A DNA stretch of 63,742 bases from Desulfarculaceae bacterium (GTDB lineage: Bacteria > Desulfobacterota > Desulfarculia > Desulfarculales > Desulfarculaceae). The stretch's first letter is position 1, and each line of letters opens with the position of its first letter. Under the pieces are notes generated by a model that was given only the letters and a program-made list of their open reading frames with translations, was not told where the DNA came from and made no database searches. Positions 34,586 to 42,983 of the stretch are shown here, piece after piece. The stretch lies in contig JAHLKT010000009.1 of assembly GCA_020444545.1 (NCBI GenBank), positions 1 to 63,742 of the forward strand. Reading direction: 5' to 3'. The translations under genes and the position numbers were made by a program.

Positions 34586-35849
34586 GCACCGCCTCCGTGT
34601 GCCCGGTGTGGGGGAAAAGGTCCACGGTCCACAGCCGGGTCATGGCATAGCCCGCCGCCAGGAGCACCGCCGCGTCGCGGGCCAGGGCCGCCGGGTGGCA
34701 GGAGATGTACACGATGCGCGACGGGCCCAGGTTGACCAGGAAGGGCATCACCTCCTTGGCCCCGGTGCGCGGCGGGTCCAAGAGAGCCAGAGCGAACTTC
34801 TCGCCCTGGGCGGCCAGGCTGGCCGTGGCCTCGGAGGCCTCGGCCTGGTGCTGCTCGACGAGCCCGGCCAGGCCCTCGCGTTCGGCCAGATGCTCGGCGC
34901 TCTGGTGGCTGTCCGGGTCGCCCTCCACGGCCAGCACGGTGCGCCCCGCCTGGGCCAGGGGCAGGGTGAAGTTACCCCCGCCCGCGTAGAGCTCCAAGGT
35001 GTCGCCGAGGGGCGCGCCCGCCGCCGCCTCCAGCACCAGGTTTATCAGCAGCTCATTGGCCCCGAAGTTGGCCTGGCAGAACTCGCCGGGATAGGCGCTG
35101 AGCGTCAGGTCGTCTTGGCGATAGTAATCCACGCCCTCTTCCGGACCCCGCTCCCAGGGCTCCAGGCCCTGGTAGTGCAAACGGGTGGCCGTGGCTCCGG
35201 CCCGGCGGCACAGGGAGCGAAGCTCCTTGCGCCAGCGGTTGGAAAAGGGCCGCTTGGCGTCCAGGCCGCAGGTGACGAAGCCGCGCCCCTCCCCGGCCAG
35301 AAGCTCCAGCCAGGAGACATGCTCGCCGCCGCTGCCGGTCATTACCTCGGCCAGGCCCGAGAGCAGCAGGTTGACCTCCCTGGCGGCCACGGGGCAGTGC
35401 TCCACCGGCACCACCCGGTTGCTGCCCGCCGCGTAGAAGCCGGGGCCTTGGGGACTCAGGGCCAGGCGCACCCGGTGCCGCCAGCCCCAAGGGCTGGGCG
35501 AGGCCACCTCCTCCACTGCAGGCAGGTCGCCCAGGCGCGACAACGCCCGGCGCACCCAGGCGGCTTTGGCGCGCACCTGGGCGGGATAGGCCAGATGCTG
35601 GAGCTGGCAGCCGCCGCAACGGCCATACAGGGGGCATTCGGGCTCCACCCGGTCGGGCGAGGCCTGCTCCACCTCCAACAGCTCGGCCCGGGCAAAGTCC
35701 TTTTTGACCTGCTGCAAACGGGCGCGCACCCGCTCGCCGCCCAGGGCGCCGGGCACGAACACCACCCGGCCGTCCGGGCCATGGGCCAGGCCGTCGCCGC
35801 CTGAGGCCAGTTCCTCGATCTCCAGGACTAACTCCTGGTCGCGTTGCAT
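34566..35849 (-). CDS. TrmA/RlmD-family RNA m5U methyltransferase
   Basis: 427 residues from the ATG at 35849. N-terminal TRAM domain, a 4Fe-4S cluster motif CPLYGRCGGCQLQH, SAM site TLELYAGGGNFTLPLA, and the catalytic Cys in VYISCHPAALARD. Forms 5-methyluridine in tRNA or 23S rRNA; which one cannot be decided here. A TTG 48 bases upstream (35897) is an alternative start. Head of the long minus-strand block. Confidence 0.88.
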   Translation of the reverse strand: MQRDQELVLEIEELASGGDGLAHGPDGRVVFVPGALGGERVRARLQQVKKDFARAELLEVEQASPDRVEPECPLYGRCGGCQLQHLAYPAQVRAKAAWVRRALSRLGDLPAVEEVASPSPWGWRHRVRLALSPQGPGFYAAGSNRVVPVEHCPVAAREVNLLLSGLAEVMTGSGGEHVSWLELLAGEGRGFVTCGLDAKRPFSNRWRKELRSLCRRAGATATRLHYQGLEPWERGPEEGVDYYRQDDLTLSAYPGEFCQANFGANELLINLVLEAAAGAPLGDTLELYAGGGNFTLPLAQAGRTVLAVEGDPDSHQSAEHLAEREGLAGLVEQHQAEASEATASLAAQGEKFALALLDPPRTGAKEVMPFLVNLGPSRIVYISCHPAALARDAAVLLAAGYAMTRLWTVDLFPHTGHTEAVLVLDRA

Positions 35850-36042
35850 TTCGTTTTCCAAGGACAAGCGGGCCTCCCGGGCCTGGGTTTGGGGCAAGGT
35901 TACGTGCTATCTTACCGCAAGCTGCCGGCTAACCCAGCCTAGCCTGGAAATTTCATAAAGGTTGGGCGGAATCAAGGTGATGGTTCAAAGGCCTTGGAGT
36001 CATTACGGGGGAGACGTTCAAGGCTTCAAGGTTGGGCCTTAA
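35850..36042. other. intergenic divergent region
   Basis: Between the methyltransferase start and the repeat at 36044. It contains an AT-richer stretch and no confident promoter or gene. Confidence 0.4.
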
Positions 36043-36043
36043 T

Positions 36044-36172
36044 CCGGCACAGCCAGCCGCGGGCAGACAAGGCGTCTGGCCAGCGAGGGCCGAAGGCGTA
36101 GCCATTAGCTACGTCGAGGCGCGAGCGCAGCCAGCAACGCAGTATGCCGGTGGCTGGCGCAGCCGGACGCCC
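36044..36172 (+). repeat. intergenic palindromic repeat family B, copy 1
   Basis: Outer arms GGCGTCTGGC (36071-36080) and GCCGGACGCC (36162-36171), with a flanking AGCCAGCC/GGCTGGC pair. The interior is GGCGTAGCCATTAGCTACGTCGAGG with a GTAGC/GCTAC stem. A divergent copy with the same order and orientation is at 45104-45207. T-rich sequence (TTTATTT) follows, so it could also end transcripts. Confidence 0.65.
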
Positions 36173-36208
36173 GGCCTTTATTTAATGCCCAGGCTCGAGA
36201 GGTAGAAA

Positions 36209-36649
36209 ATGAGCGACGAGGCGGTGGAGCGCATCTGGAAGCGAGTCGAAAAAGAGAAGTACCCCAAGCTTTTGGGCATTGAGGTCTTGGAGATAGAACC
36301 GGGCCGCGCCCGGGTGGCCATGACCTTTAGCGAGGATTTGACCAACATCTACGGCATGTTGCACGGTGGGGCTGTTTTCTCGCTCCTGGACGAGGCCTTC
36401 CAGCTGGCCTGCAACGCCCACGGCTCCATCGCCGTGGCCCTGTCGCTGAACATCTATTACCTCACCACCGCCGACCCCGGCGCGCGCCTGTTCGCCGAAT
36501 GCCGCGAGATCAACGCCACCCGCAAGACCGCGCTCTACGACGCCGAGGTCTGGCAGGAGGACGGCAAGAAGATCGCCAGCGGCCAGGCCCAGGCCTACCG
36601 GGTGGGACGGCCTTTGCCCTTTGACGAGGAGGGGAATCTGGTGGAGTGA
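36209..36649 (+). CDS. PaaI-like hotdog thioesterase
   Basis: 146 residues with the PaaI/4HBT hotdog fold: YGMLHGGAVFSLLDEAFQLACN carries the HGG and the acidic residue of the active helix, followed by the beta strands ALSLNIYYLTTA. Hydrolyses acyl-CoA or aryl-CoA thioesters; substrate unknown. GAGGTAG precedes the ATG. Monocistronic between a repeat and a 240-base gap. Confidence 0.85.
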   Translation: MSDEAVERIWKRVEKEKYPKLLGIEVLEIEPGRARVAMTFSEDLTNIYGMLHGGAVFSLLDEAFQLACNAHGSIAVALSLNIYYLTTADPGARLFAECREINATRKTALYDAEVWQEDGKKIASGQAQAYRVGRPLPFDEEGNLVE

Positions 36650-36891
36650 GGGATGGGGCGGCGCTCCCATTCCACAATACCTTGTTAATATTCCGCAAAA
36701 CCGAGCTGTTGTAAAATTTGCTGCCCATGAATCATACCCCGTCATTTTGTCTATATTTTCACATAACAAGCTGCTAGCATTTTAGGTGAACTCACCATTC
36801 GGGTATCGGCCAAGTTGGCCGAGATATGGGAGGGGGTTTGATTTAAGGGCTTTTTAACAACCGGGCGAACGACTTCATCGAGGAGAACACC

Positions 36892-38661
36892 ATGGATATC
36901 GCAACGTCTGCCTGCCGTTATGCAAAGCCGCCCCACCACAAGATCATTCTAATAATACTGGCCCTATTGTGCCTGGGCCTTGCCGTCCCGGCCCTGGCCG
37001 CGCCCCAGCCCACCACCGGCCGCTTGGTCAGCGCCCAGTGGCTCCAGCAACACCAGAACGATCCCAATCTGGTCATTGTCGACGCCTCGCGCACCAAGAA
37101 CTACTTGGCCGGCCACATCAAGGGAGCGGTGAGCTGCTCCTTTGACAAGGACCACTACCTCTCCTACGGCATCGACACATCCTACGGGGGCAACGACCTG
37201 ATCAACAGCGAGACCGACCCCCTGCCCTGGCAGGACGGCCCCACCCCCTACATCCAGAAGGTGATGCGCTCCCTAGGCATTAATAACAACTCCAAGGTGG
37301 TCATCTATGACGATGGCGGGCATTTCCGCGCCCCCCGCTTCTACTGGACCCTGACCTTCAACGGCTGCAAGAACGCCTACATCCTGGACGGCGGCATGGC
37401 CAAGTGGAAGGCCCTGGGCCTGCCGGTTACCACCGAGATCCCCCAGGTGAAGCAAGGCGACTTCGTGGCCAAGCCGGGCGACGAATCCCAGATCGCCAGC
37501 ACCGACTACATCCTGTCCAAGCAGTTCAAGCCCGGCACCGCGATCGTCTACGCGGTGACCCCGGTCTGGTACTACGGGCCCTTTCAGGCCTACTCCAAGA
37601 TGGGCCACATCCCCGGCTCAGTGATGGTCTCCTATCCCGACTACTTCAACCAGGACAAGACCTGGAAGTCCCCGGCCGAGCTCAAGCGGCTCTTTGCCTC
37701 GGTGGGGGCCACCCCCGACAAGGAGATCATCTGCTACTGCGGCGGCAACCCCGCCGCCTCTTGCCTGTACTTCACTCTCAAGAACGTGTTGGGCTACCCC
37801 CGGGTGCGCTACTACTACAAGGGTTCCACCATGGGCTGGTTGGACGATCCCCGCGACCTGCCCCTGCACACCTACGGCAACCAGCATCTGCTGCGCGACC
37901 CCTACTTCGTACGCTGGTGGGGCGGCACCCGCATACAATATCTGGTGCGCGATCCCCAGGTGCTGACCGTGGATGTGCGCTCTCCCGAGGCCTTTAAGGC
38001 CGGCCACATCCCCTACGCGGTGAACCTCCCGGTCGAGGATCTGGTTTCCCGGCAAGGCGTGGACCCGGCCAAGTGGGCCAAGCTCTTGGGCGACAAGGGA
38101 GCGGCCGACTTCAAGGAGTTGGTGATCGTGGACGACAAGTCCACCCCCAAGGCCTGCCTGATGTTCTGGCTGGCCGAATACCTGGGCCGTCCCAAGGTGT
38201 CGCTTCTCAACGGCGGCATCAAGGCCTGGCAGGAGCATAACCTCAAGCTGACCGACAAGCCCACCATCATCGCCCCTGCCAAGGTCAAGTACGACGTGGC
38301 GGTGCAGCCCGTGCGGATCAAGGCCTCCCCCCAGGCGGACAAGCGCCTGGCCGACGCCGTGCAGAAGCCCGACTTCCTGGGTTATCCCCGGGTGTACGTG
38401 GTGTCTTCGGAAAAGGGCGCCAAGCTGCCCTTTGATCCGGCGGGCGCCAAGGTGGTGCACATCCCGGCCGCCAAGAACTTCCACGCCTACGGCATCCTGG
38501 ATTTCGCCTCGAACCTGATCAAGATGTATGAGAGCGCCGGGGTGTTCAAGCAGGCAGAGGTGGTCTGCTACTCGGACAAGCCCGAGGAGGCGGCGGCCAC
38601 TTACTATGCCCTGCGCACCCTGGGCTATCCCAAGGTGATGGTGTATTACCCGGACAAGTAA
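36892..38661 (+). CDS. exported protein with four rhodanese-like modules
   Basis: 589 residues. A hydrophobic export segment (about 18-36, ending AVPALA) is followed by four rhodanese-like modules at about 44-180, 200-325, 345-450 and 480-589. Each has a repeat of the GHI-P-A-type strand or its remnant. The active-site loop is YDDGGHFRAPR in module 1 (D140), CYCGGNPAAS in module 2 (C283), VDDKSTPKAC in module 3 (D414) and CYSDKPEEAA in module 4 (S561). Only module 2 appears to hold the nucleophilic Cys. Likely a periplasmic sulfurtransferase or sulfur carrier. No operon partners. Confidence 0.85.
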   Translation: MDIATSACRYAKPPHHKIILIILALLCLGLAVPALAAPQPTTGRLVSAQWLQQHQNDPNLVIVDASRTKNYLAGHIKGAVSCSFDKDHYLSYGIDTSYGGNDLINSETDPLPWQDGPTPYIQKVMRSLGINNNSKVVIYDDGGHFRAPRFYWTLTFNGCKNAYILDGGMAKWKALGLPVTTEIPQVKQGDFVAKPGDESQIASTDYILSKQFKPGTAIVYAVTPVWYYGPFQAYSKMGHIPGSVMVSYPDYFNQDKTWKSPAELKRLFASVGATPDKEIICYCGGNPAASCLYFTLKNVLGYPRVRYYYKGSTMGWLDDPRDLPLHTYGNQHLLRDPYFVRWWGGTRIQYLVRDPQVLTVDVRSPEAFKAGHIPYAVNLPVEDLVSRQGVDPAKWAKLLGDKGAADFKELVIVDDKSTPKACLMFWLAEYLGRPKVSLLNGGIKAWQEHNLKLTDKPTIIAPAKVKYDVAVQPVRIKASPQADKRLADAVQKPDFLGYPRVYVVSSEKGAKLPFDPAGAKVVHIPAAKNFHAYGILDFASNLIKMYESAGVFKQAEVVCYSDKPEEAAATYYALRTLGYPKVMVYYPDK

Positions 38662-38686
38662 TCAGCCGAACGTGATTCAAAGTTAA

Positions 38687-38716
38687 GGGGGCCCGGCGAA
38701 AGCCCGGCCCCCTTTT
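38687..38716 (+). terminator. intrinsic terminator of the rhodanese gene
   Basis: GGGGGCCCGGC and GCCCGGCCCCC pair with one mismatch around a GAAA loop, followed by TTTT at 38713-38716. It lies 25 bases after the stop. Confidence 0.8.
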
Positions 38717-38811
38717 ACATGCCAAAACCACCTGGCTGAGGGCGCTAACAAGCCACAAAACGCCGAATCAATACTTAATGTTGTTTGTTAACTAAATTTG
38801 GTTTAATGCCG

Positions 38812-39579
38812 TTATAAGTGGCTTTTTTCTAACTCACCAGCCAGCGCGGCCAAGGCCTCCCCCGCCGGTCGCCGGAACACCAATTCCGCCCGCCCGTCCA
38901 GCGGGGTGGGGTCGCGATTGAGGATGGCCAAGGCCCCGCCCGAGGCCAAAGTGGCCTGGGGCAGCTCGGCCGCCGGGGTGACCACCAGGCTGGAGCCCAC
39001 CACGATCAGCGGGTTGGCCGAGGCGCAAAGCTCGGCCGCGCGCTCCAGGGCGGCGCGTTCCAGGTTTTGGCCGAATGAGATGGTGGTGGGCTTGAGCAGC
39101 CCGCCGCACTGCGGGCAGGCCGGATCCTTGTCCCCGTTCGTGAAGCGGGCCAGGACCCCGGCGGTGGGCTCCTGGTGGCCGCAGCCGCTCAGGCAAGCGG
39201 TGTCAAACACGTTACCGTGCAGCTCCACCACCGCGCCGGCGGGCACCCCGCCCGCCTGGTGTAGGCCGTCCACATTCTGGGTGACCACCCCCCGGAGCAG
39301 CCCCGCCGCGTGCAAACGGCCCAGGGCCTGGTGCCCGGCATTGGGCCGGGCCTCGCTGAAACCGGGGAACCACTCCTGGTAGAAGCGCCAGTAATCCTCC
39401 CGCGCCCAGGGATGAGCCACGAAATCGGGATACATCACCGGCTTGTGGCGCTCCCAGATGCCGCCGGGCGAACGGTAGTCGGGGATGCCGCTCTCGGTGG
39501 ACATGCCCGCGCCGGTGAAAACCACCAGGCGGCCGCCTTCTTTCACCAGCCGGGCCAGGGCGCGAATTTTGTCGTCCAT
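38812..39579 (-). CDS. cobB: Sir2-family NAD-dependent protein deacylase
   Basis: 255 residues. NAD-binding motifs GAGMSTESGIPDYRS (about 21-35) and TQNVDGLHQAGG, catalytic His in LHGNVFD, and a zinc Cys4 site from CLSGCGH and CPQCGG. Removes acyl groups from lysines using NAD. GAGGTGA before the ATG. A second, unrelated deacetylase (HDAC family) is at 13377, so both enzyme classes occur in one window. Confidence 0.92.
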   Translation of the reverse strand: MDDKIRALARLVKEGGRLVVFTGAGMSTESGIPDYRSPGGIWERHKPVMYPDFVAHPWAREDYWRFYQEWFPGFSEARPNAGHQALGRLHAAGLLRGVVTQNVDGLHQAGGVPAGAVVELHGNVFDTACLSGCGHQEPTAGVLARFTNGDKDPACPQCGGLLKPTTISFGQNLERAALERAAELCASANPLIVVGSSLVVTPAAELPQATLASGGALAILNRDPTPLDGRAELVFRRPAGEALAALAGELEKSHL

Positions 39580-39628
39580 GGGCTCACCTCGGTTGACAGG
39601 GTGCGCCCTCTAGTCTAGAGATGGGCAC

Positions 39629-40501
39629 ATGAGCCAGCAAGCCCCACCCCCGGACCCCAGCGCCCTGCCCCGCCCCGTGGCGGCGGTGATGTCGTCAGGC
39701 TTTTTCGGGTTCTTCGCCCACGCCGGTTTTTTACAAGGCCTGGCCGACGCCGGGCTGGAGCCGGATTGCTATGCGGGCTCATCCTCCGGGGCCTTGGTGT
39801 CCGCCTTTGCCGCCGGGGGTATGGACCCGGCCACCATGCTCTCCCTGTTCCGGCAGCTGAGGAAAAGCGACTTCTGGGACCCTCCATCCAAGGCCGACAC
39901 CCTGCGCTGGCTGCTGCGCGGCCTGCGCGGCCGCTCGGGCTATGTGCGCGGCGAGGCCTTCGAGCGCCTGCTGCGCGACTACCTGCCCGCCCAGCGCTTC
40001 GAGGACTGCGCACGGCCCTGCCTCATGTCCGCCCTGGACCTGGCCAGCTCGCGGCGGGTGGTGCTGGACTCCGGCGACCTGCCCACCGCCGTGCGGGCCA
40101 GCGGCGCGGTGCCGGCTCTGTTCGCGGCGGTGCCTTGGGAGGGCGGCCTGCTGGTGGACGGCGGCATCATCGACAAGGCCCCCCTGGTGGCCGCGGTGGA
40201 GCGCCTGGGCGCGGCCAGCCTGGTGGTGCACCTGTTACCCTCGGGCAGCCTGGAGCGCCCCGTGGCCGCCACCCTGGCCAAGAGCTTCGCGCCGCTGCGC
40301 TTGCAGTCCCGGGCCGTGGACGGGGCCCGCTTGCAGTTCTACGAAGACCAGAAGGCCGAGCTGGCCCGCCGGGGCGTGCCGGTCATCGAGGTGGTGGGGC
40401 GCGATTTGCCTCGGTGCGGGCCCACGCGGATGCACCAGGGCCCGGCCGCTTTCGAGGCGGCACGCCGGAACCTCCTGTCCCAACTGGGAGGCAGGGTTTA
40501 G
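39629..40501 (+). CDS. patatin-like phospholipase
   Basis: 290 residues. Nucleophile Ser in AGSSSGALVSAFAAGG (G-x-S-x-G about 50-54) and catalytic Asp in DGGIIDK. The usual GGGxRG oxyanion loop is replaced by SSGFFGFFAHAGFL near residue 22, a weaker match. Cytoplasmic by lack of a signal peptide. Divergent from the sirtuin gene with 49 bases between. Confidence 0.82.
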   Translation: MSQQAPPPDPSALPRPVAAVMSSGFFGFFAHAGFLQGLADAGLEPDCYAGSSSGALVSAFAAGGMDPATMLSLFRQLRKSDFWDPPSKADTLRWLLRGLRGRSGYVRGEAFERLLRDYLPAQRFEDCARPCLMSALDLASSRRVVLDSGDLPTAVRASGAVPALFAAVPWEGGLLVDGGIIDKAPLVAAVERLGAASLVVHLLPSGSLERPVAATLAKSFAPLRLQSRAVDGARLQFYEDQKAELARRGVPVIEVVGRDLPRCGPTRMHQGPAAFEAARRNLLSQLGGRV

Positions 40502-40706
40502 GGCCGCGCCTTAATCTAAAAAAAGTTTGGAATAAGCCCTGTAGCCGGGGCAAGAAGGGTTGCGCCACCCTGGCGTTTCGCCAGGTTCACCTGACGCCCC
40601 CAAGTGCGCGGTCCGCCATGCTTGCAGCCTGGGGCTGGCGGAGCGGAGGCCCCTGCCGGGAAGGCGCTATACCTTCTTTTGCAATAAGCCCAGCCGCCGA
40701 ACCGGC

Positions 40707-41162
40707 TCAGTCCTCGCGGCCCTCTTCATAGGCGCGCATCACGGCGAGATAGTCCTCGGGCAGGCCGCAGGCGCGGCGCGTGGCCGGGTTTACGCAGGTG
40801 ACGCGGGTGAAGCCCTCGGCGGCGATCAGGTCTTCCTCGGGCAGCCACAGAAGATAGTGGAACTTGAAGGAGCGGCTGGTCCAGTCGGCGGTGCGCAGGT
40901 GCACTTGCACCAGGTGGTGATGCTGCACCGGCCGGGTGTAGCGGCAGGTGTCCTCCACCACGATGAGGTGCGGCCCGGACACGGCGGGCGCGAACAGGCC
41001 CAAACGGGCCAGATAGGCCATGCGCGCCTCTTCAAAGTAGGTGAAGAAGCGCGAGTTGCCCACCCGGCCCATGGGGTCCAGGTCGGAGAAGCGGGGACGG
41101 AACTCCAGGTTGAAGCGGAAGCGCTTCAGGGGATCGCTGGTCTTTTTCTGGCTCGGGCTCAT
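40707..41162 (-). CDS. acyl-CoA thioesterase, YbgC-like hotdog
   Basis: 151 residues. Hotdog fold with FSDLDPMGRVGNSRFFTYFEEARMAYL, where the catalytic Asp of the YbgC group appears as D in DLDPMG. Probably cleaves short acyl-CoA or acyl-ACP. Last of four closely spaced minus-strand genes (42866 down to 40707) with the PfkB kinase. Confidence 0.83.
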   Translation of the reverse strand: MSPSQKKTSDPLKRFRFNLEFRPRFSDLDPMGRVGNSRFFTYFEEARMAYLARLGLFAPAVSGPHLIVVEDTCRYTRPVQHHHLVQVHLRTADWTSRSFKFHYLLWLPEEDLIAAEGFTRVTCVNPATRRACGLPEDYLAVMRAYEEGRED

Positions 41163-41182
41163 ATCCTAGTCTCGGCTCGGTT

Positions 41183-41518
41183 CTAGCTACGGGGCCTCCG
41201 GTCCAGCAGGCTCACCACCTTTTCGCCGCCATCGCCGCTTTCAGCCGCGGGAGCGGGCTCCTCGGGCACGGCCTCCACGGGCTGGGGCGGGGCCAGGCGT
41301 TCCAGGCGCAGGGGGTCGCCGCCCATGGTGAAGTTGGCCCCGTCGATGTATTCCTCGCGTAGAATCCAGGTGGCTTCCTGGGACGGGGGGTGCAGGATCA
41401 GCAAACGCAATTGCCACCAATGGGGCTTCACGTCGGCCAGAATCTCCTCCACCCGGGCATAGACCACGGGCTGGTTGTCCTTGTGGATGAGTACGATGTC
41501 GCCGGGCCTGGTGTCCAC
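41183..41518 (-). CDS. conserved-looking protein of unknown function
   Basis: 111 residues from a GTG with AAGGGAG 7 bases upstream. The N-terminal part (MDTRPGDIVLIHKDNQPVVYARVEEILADVKP) is beta-rich, with an aromatic PHWWQLRLLILHPP core and an EEYIDGANFTMGG segment; the C-terminus is a Pro/Glu-rich disordered tail. No family recognised. Operon context with PfkB and a thioesterase. Confidence 0.7.
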   Translation of the reverse strand: MDTRPGDIVLIHKDNQPVVYARVEEILADVKPHWWQLRLLILHPPSQEATWILREEYIDGANFTMGGDPLRLERLAPPQPVEAVPEEPAPAAESGDGGEKVVSLLDRRPRS

Positions 41519-41569
41519 CTGGGTCTCCCTTGCTGGTTTCCTTCTATGCTAAGGCCTTGTTACGCCCTG

Positions 41570-42511
41570 TCAAGCCGGATAAGCCCCGCCGCCAAGGGTC
41601 TCCAAGCGCTTGGCGAAGCCCTCCTGGTCCACGCTGTACTCCTGGGTGCCGTAGCAGGCCACGGCGTAAGAGGACAGCACCGCGCCCCACAGGCAGGCCT
41701 GGGCCAGGTCCAGGCCCAGGGAGATACCCTTCATCAGCCCGGCCCGGTAGGCGTCGCCCGCGCCGGTGGGGTCCAAGACCTTTTCGGCCTTGGCGATGGG
41801 AATGTCGGTGCGCTCCTGGCCCCGCCAGAGCACCGAGCCCTCCTCGCCCTTGGTGGTGATCACCGCCCCAACCCGCTCCAAAATCTGGCTGAGCTTGAGG
41901 CCGGTCATGCGGCGGATCAGCTCCAGCTCATAGTCGTTGGAGATGAGCACCTCGGCCCCGGTGAGGGCCTTGTCCAGGTCCGGCCCCTGCCAGATGTTGA
42001 GCGACTGGCCGGGGTCGAAGATGTAGGGCACGCCCTTGGCCCGGAACTCCTTGGGCAGGCGCTGCATGTCCTCCAGGTTGCCCGGGGCCACGATGGCCAG
42101 GGAGCTCTTGGGGTTCATCTCGCCCACGTCGCACAGGCAGGGGTGGTTCATGGCTCCGGGGTTGAAGCCGGTGATCTGGTTGTCCGCCTTGTCGGTGGTG
42201 ATGAAGGCCCCGGCGGTGAACTCCTCTTCCAAGACCCGGACGCGGCTGCCGTCGATGCCCTGGCTCTCCACCCAGCGCAGGTAACGCTCGCCGTCGCGGC
42301 CCAGGCAGGCCAAGAGCACCGGGCGCTCGCCGAGCTGGGCCAGGCCGTAGGCGATGTTGCCCGCCGTGCCACCCAGCTTTTCCTGCAGGCCGTTCACGTT
42401 GAAGCACACGTTGAGCACATGAATCTTGTCGGGCAGGATGTGGTCGGAGAAACGGCCATCGAAGTTCATGATGCGGTCGTAGGCCAGAGACCCTGAGATG
42501 TAAAGCTTCAC
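41570..42511 (-). CDS. PfkB-family carbohydrate/nucleoside kinase
   Basis: 313 residues. Ribokinase-fold signatures: GGTAGNIAYGLAQLG near residue 47 and the anion hole/catalytic base in LDPTGAGDAYRAG. The N-terminal SGSLAYDRIMNFDGRF resembles adenosine kinase-like members. GTG start with GAGG upstream. Substrate (sugar or nucleoside) not resolved. Confidence 0.88.
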   Translation of the reverse strand: MKLYISGSLAYDRIMNFDGRFSDHILPDKIHVLNVCFNVNGLQEKLGGTAGNIAYGLAQLGERPVLLACLGRDGERYLRWVESQGIDGSRVRVLEEEFTAGAFITTDKADNQITGFNPGAMNHPCLCDVGEMNPKSSLAIVAPGNLEDMQRLPKEFRAKGVPYIFDPGQSLNIWQGPDLDKALTGAEVLISNDYELELIRRMTGLKLSQILERVGAVITTKGEEGSVLWRGQERTDIPIAKAEKVLDPTGAGDAYRAGLMKGISLGLDLAQACLWGAVLSSYAVACYGTQEYSVDQEGFAKRLETLGGGAYPA

Positions 42512-42530
42512 TGCGATCCTCGCTATGTTT

Positions 42531-42866
42531 CTAGCGGTTGGTTTTGTCCAAGGCGCTGATGATGCGCTCCACCCAGGCCCGCGCCTCGCTCAGCGACTCG
42601 GGCGAGGCGGGATCGGGGCAGGCATTCTCGCTGGCGTCCAGGCTGAAACACTCGGCCGCGCTTAGGCGGCAAACGGTCCAGCCCGGCATTCCCGGCGGCA
42701 CATGGGGGCGCTCGTTCACCCGGTAAAGGCTAAAGCACTCCAGGTCGCAGCGCACGCTGTAAGCGCGGCCCAAAAGGCGCACCTCAATGGCCCGCCCCAG
42801 CAACCCGCGTTGAGAGAACTCGCCCAGCACCAGGCTGAAGAGAGCCTCGGCCCGCTGGTTAGGCAT
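42531..42866 (-). CDS. hypothetical Cys-containing protein
   Basis: 111 residues from ATG with GGAGG 6 bases upstream. Contains spaced Cys (RCDLECFSLY, TVCRL, AECFS, NACPD), which could bind a metal or form a small beta domain. No recognised family. It starts the four-gene unit with the PfkB kinase (19 bases apart). Confidence 0.65.
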   Translation of the reverse strand: MPNQRAEALFSLVLGEFSQRGLLGRAIEVRLLGRAYSVRCDLECFSLYRVNERPHVPPGMPGWTVCRLSAAECFSLDASENACPDPASPESLSEARAWVERIISALDKTNR

Positions 42867-42983
42867 CACCCTCCTCCCGGACGGCCAAGCGCGCCTGCTT
42901 GACCGCCACTCATTATTAAGCTAACGATTACAATATCAGAAAAACGGCTGCCTTGCGTAGACGGCGGCATCAGGGAGGGAAGC

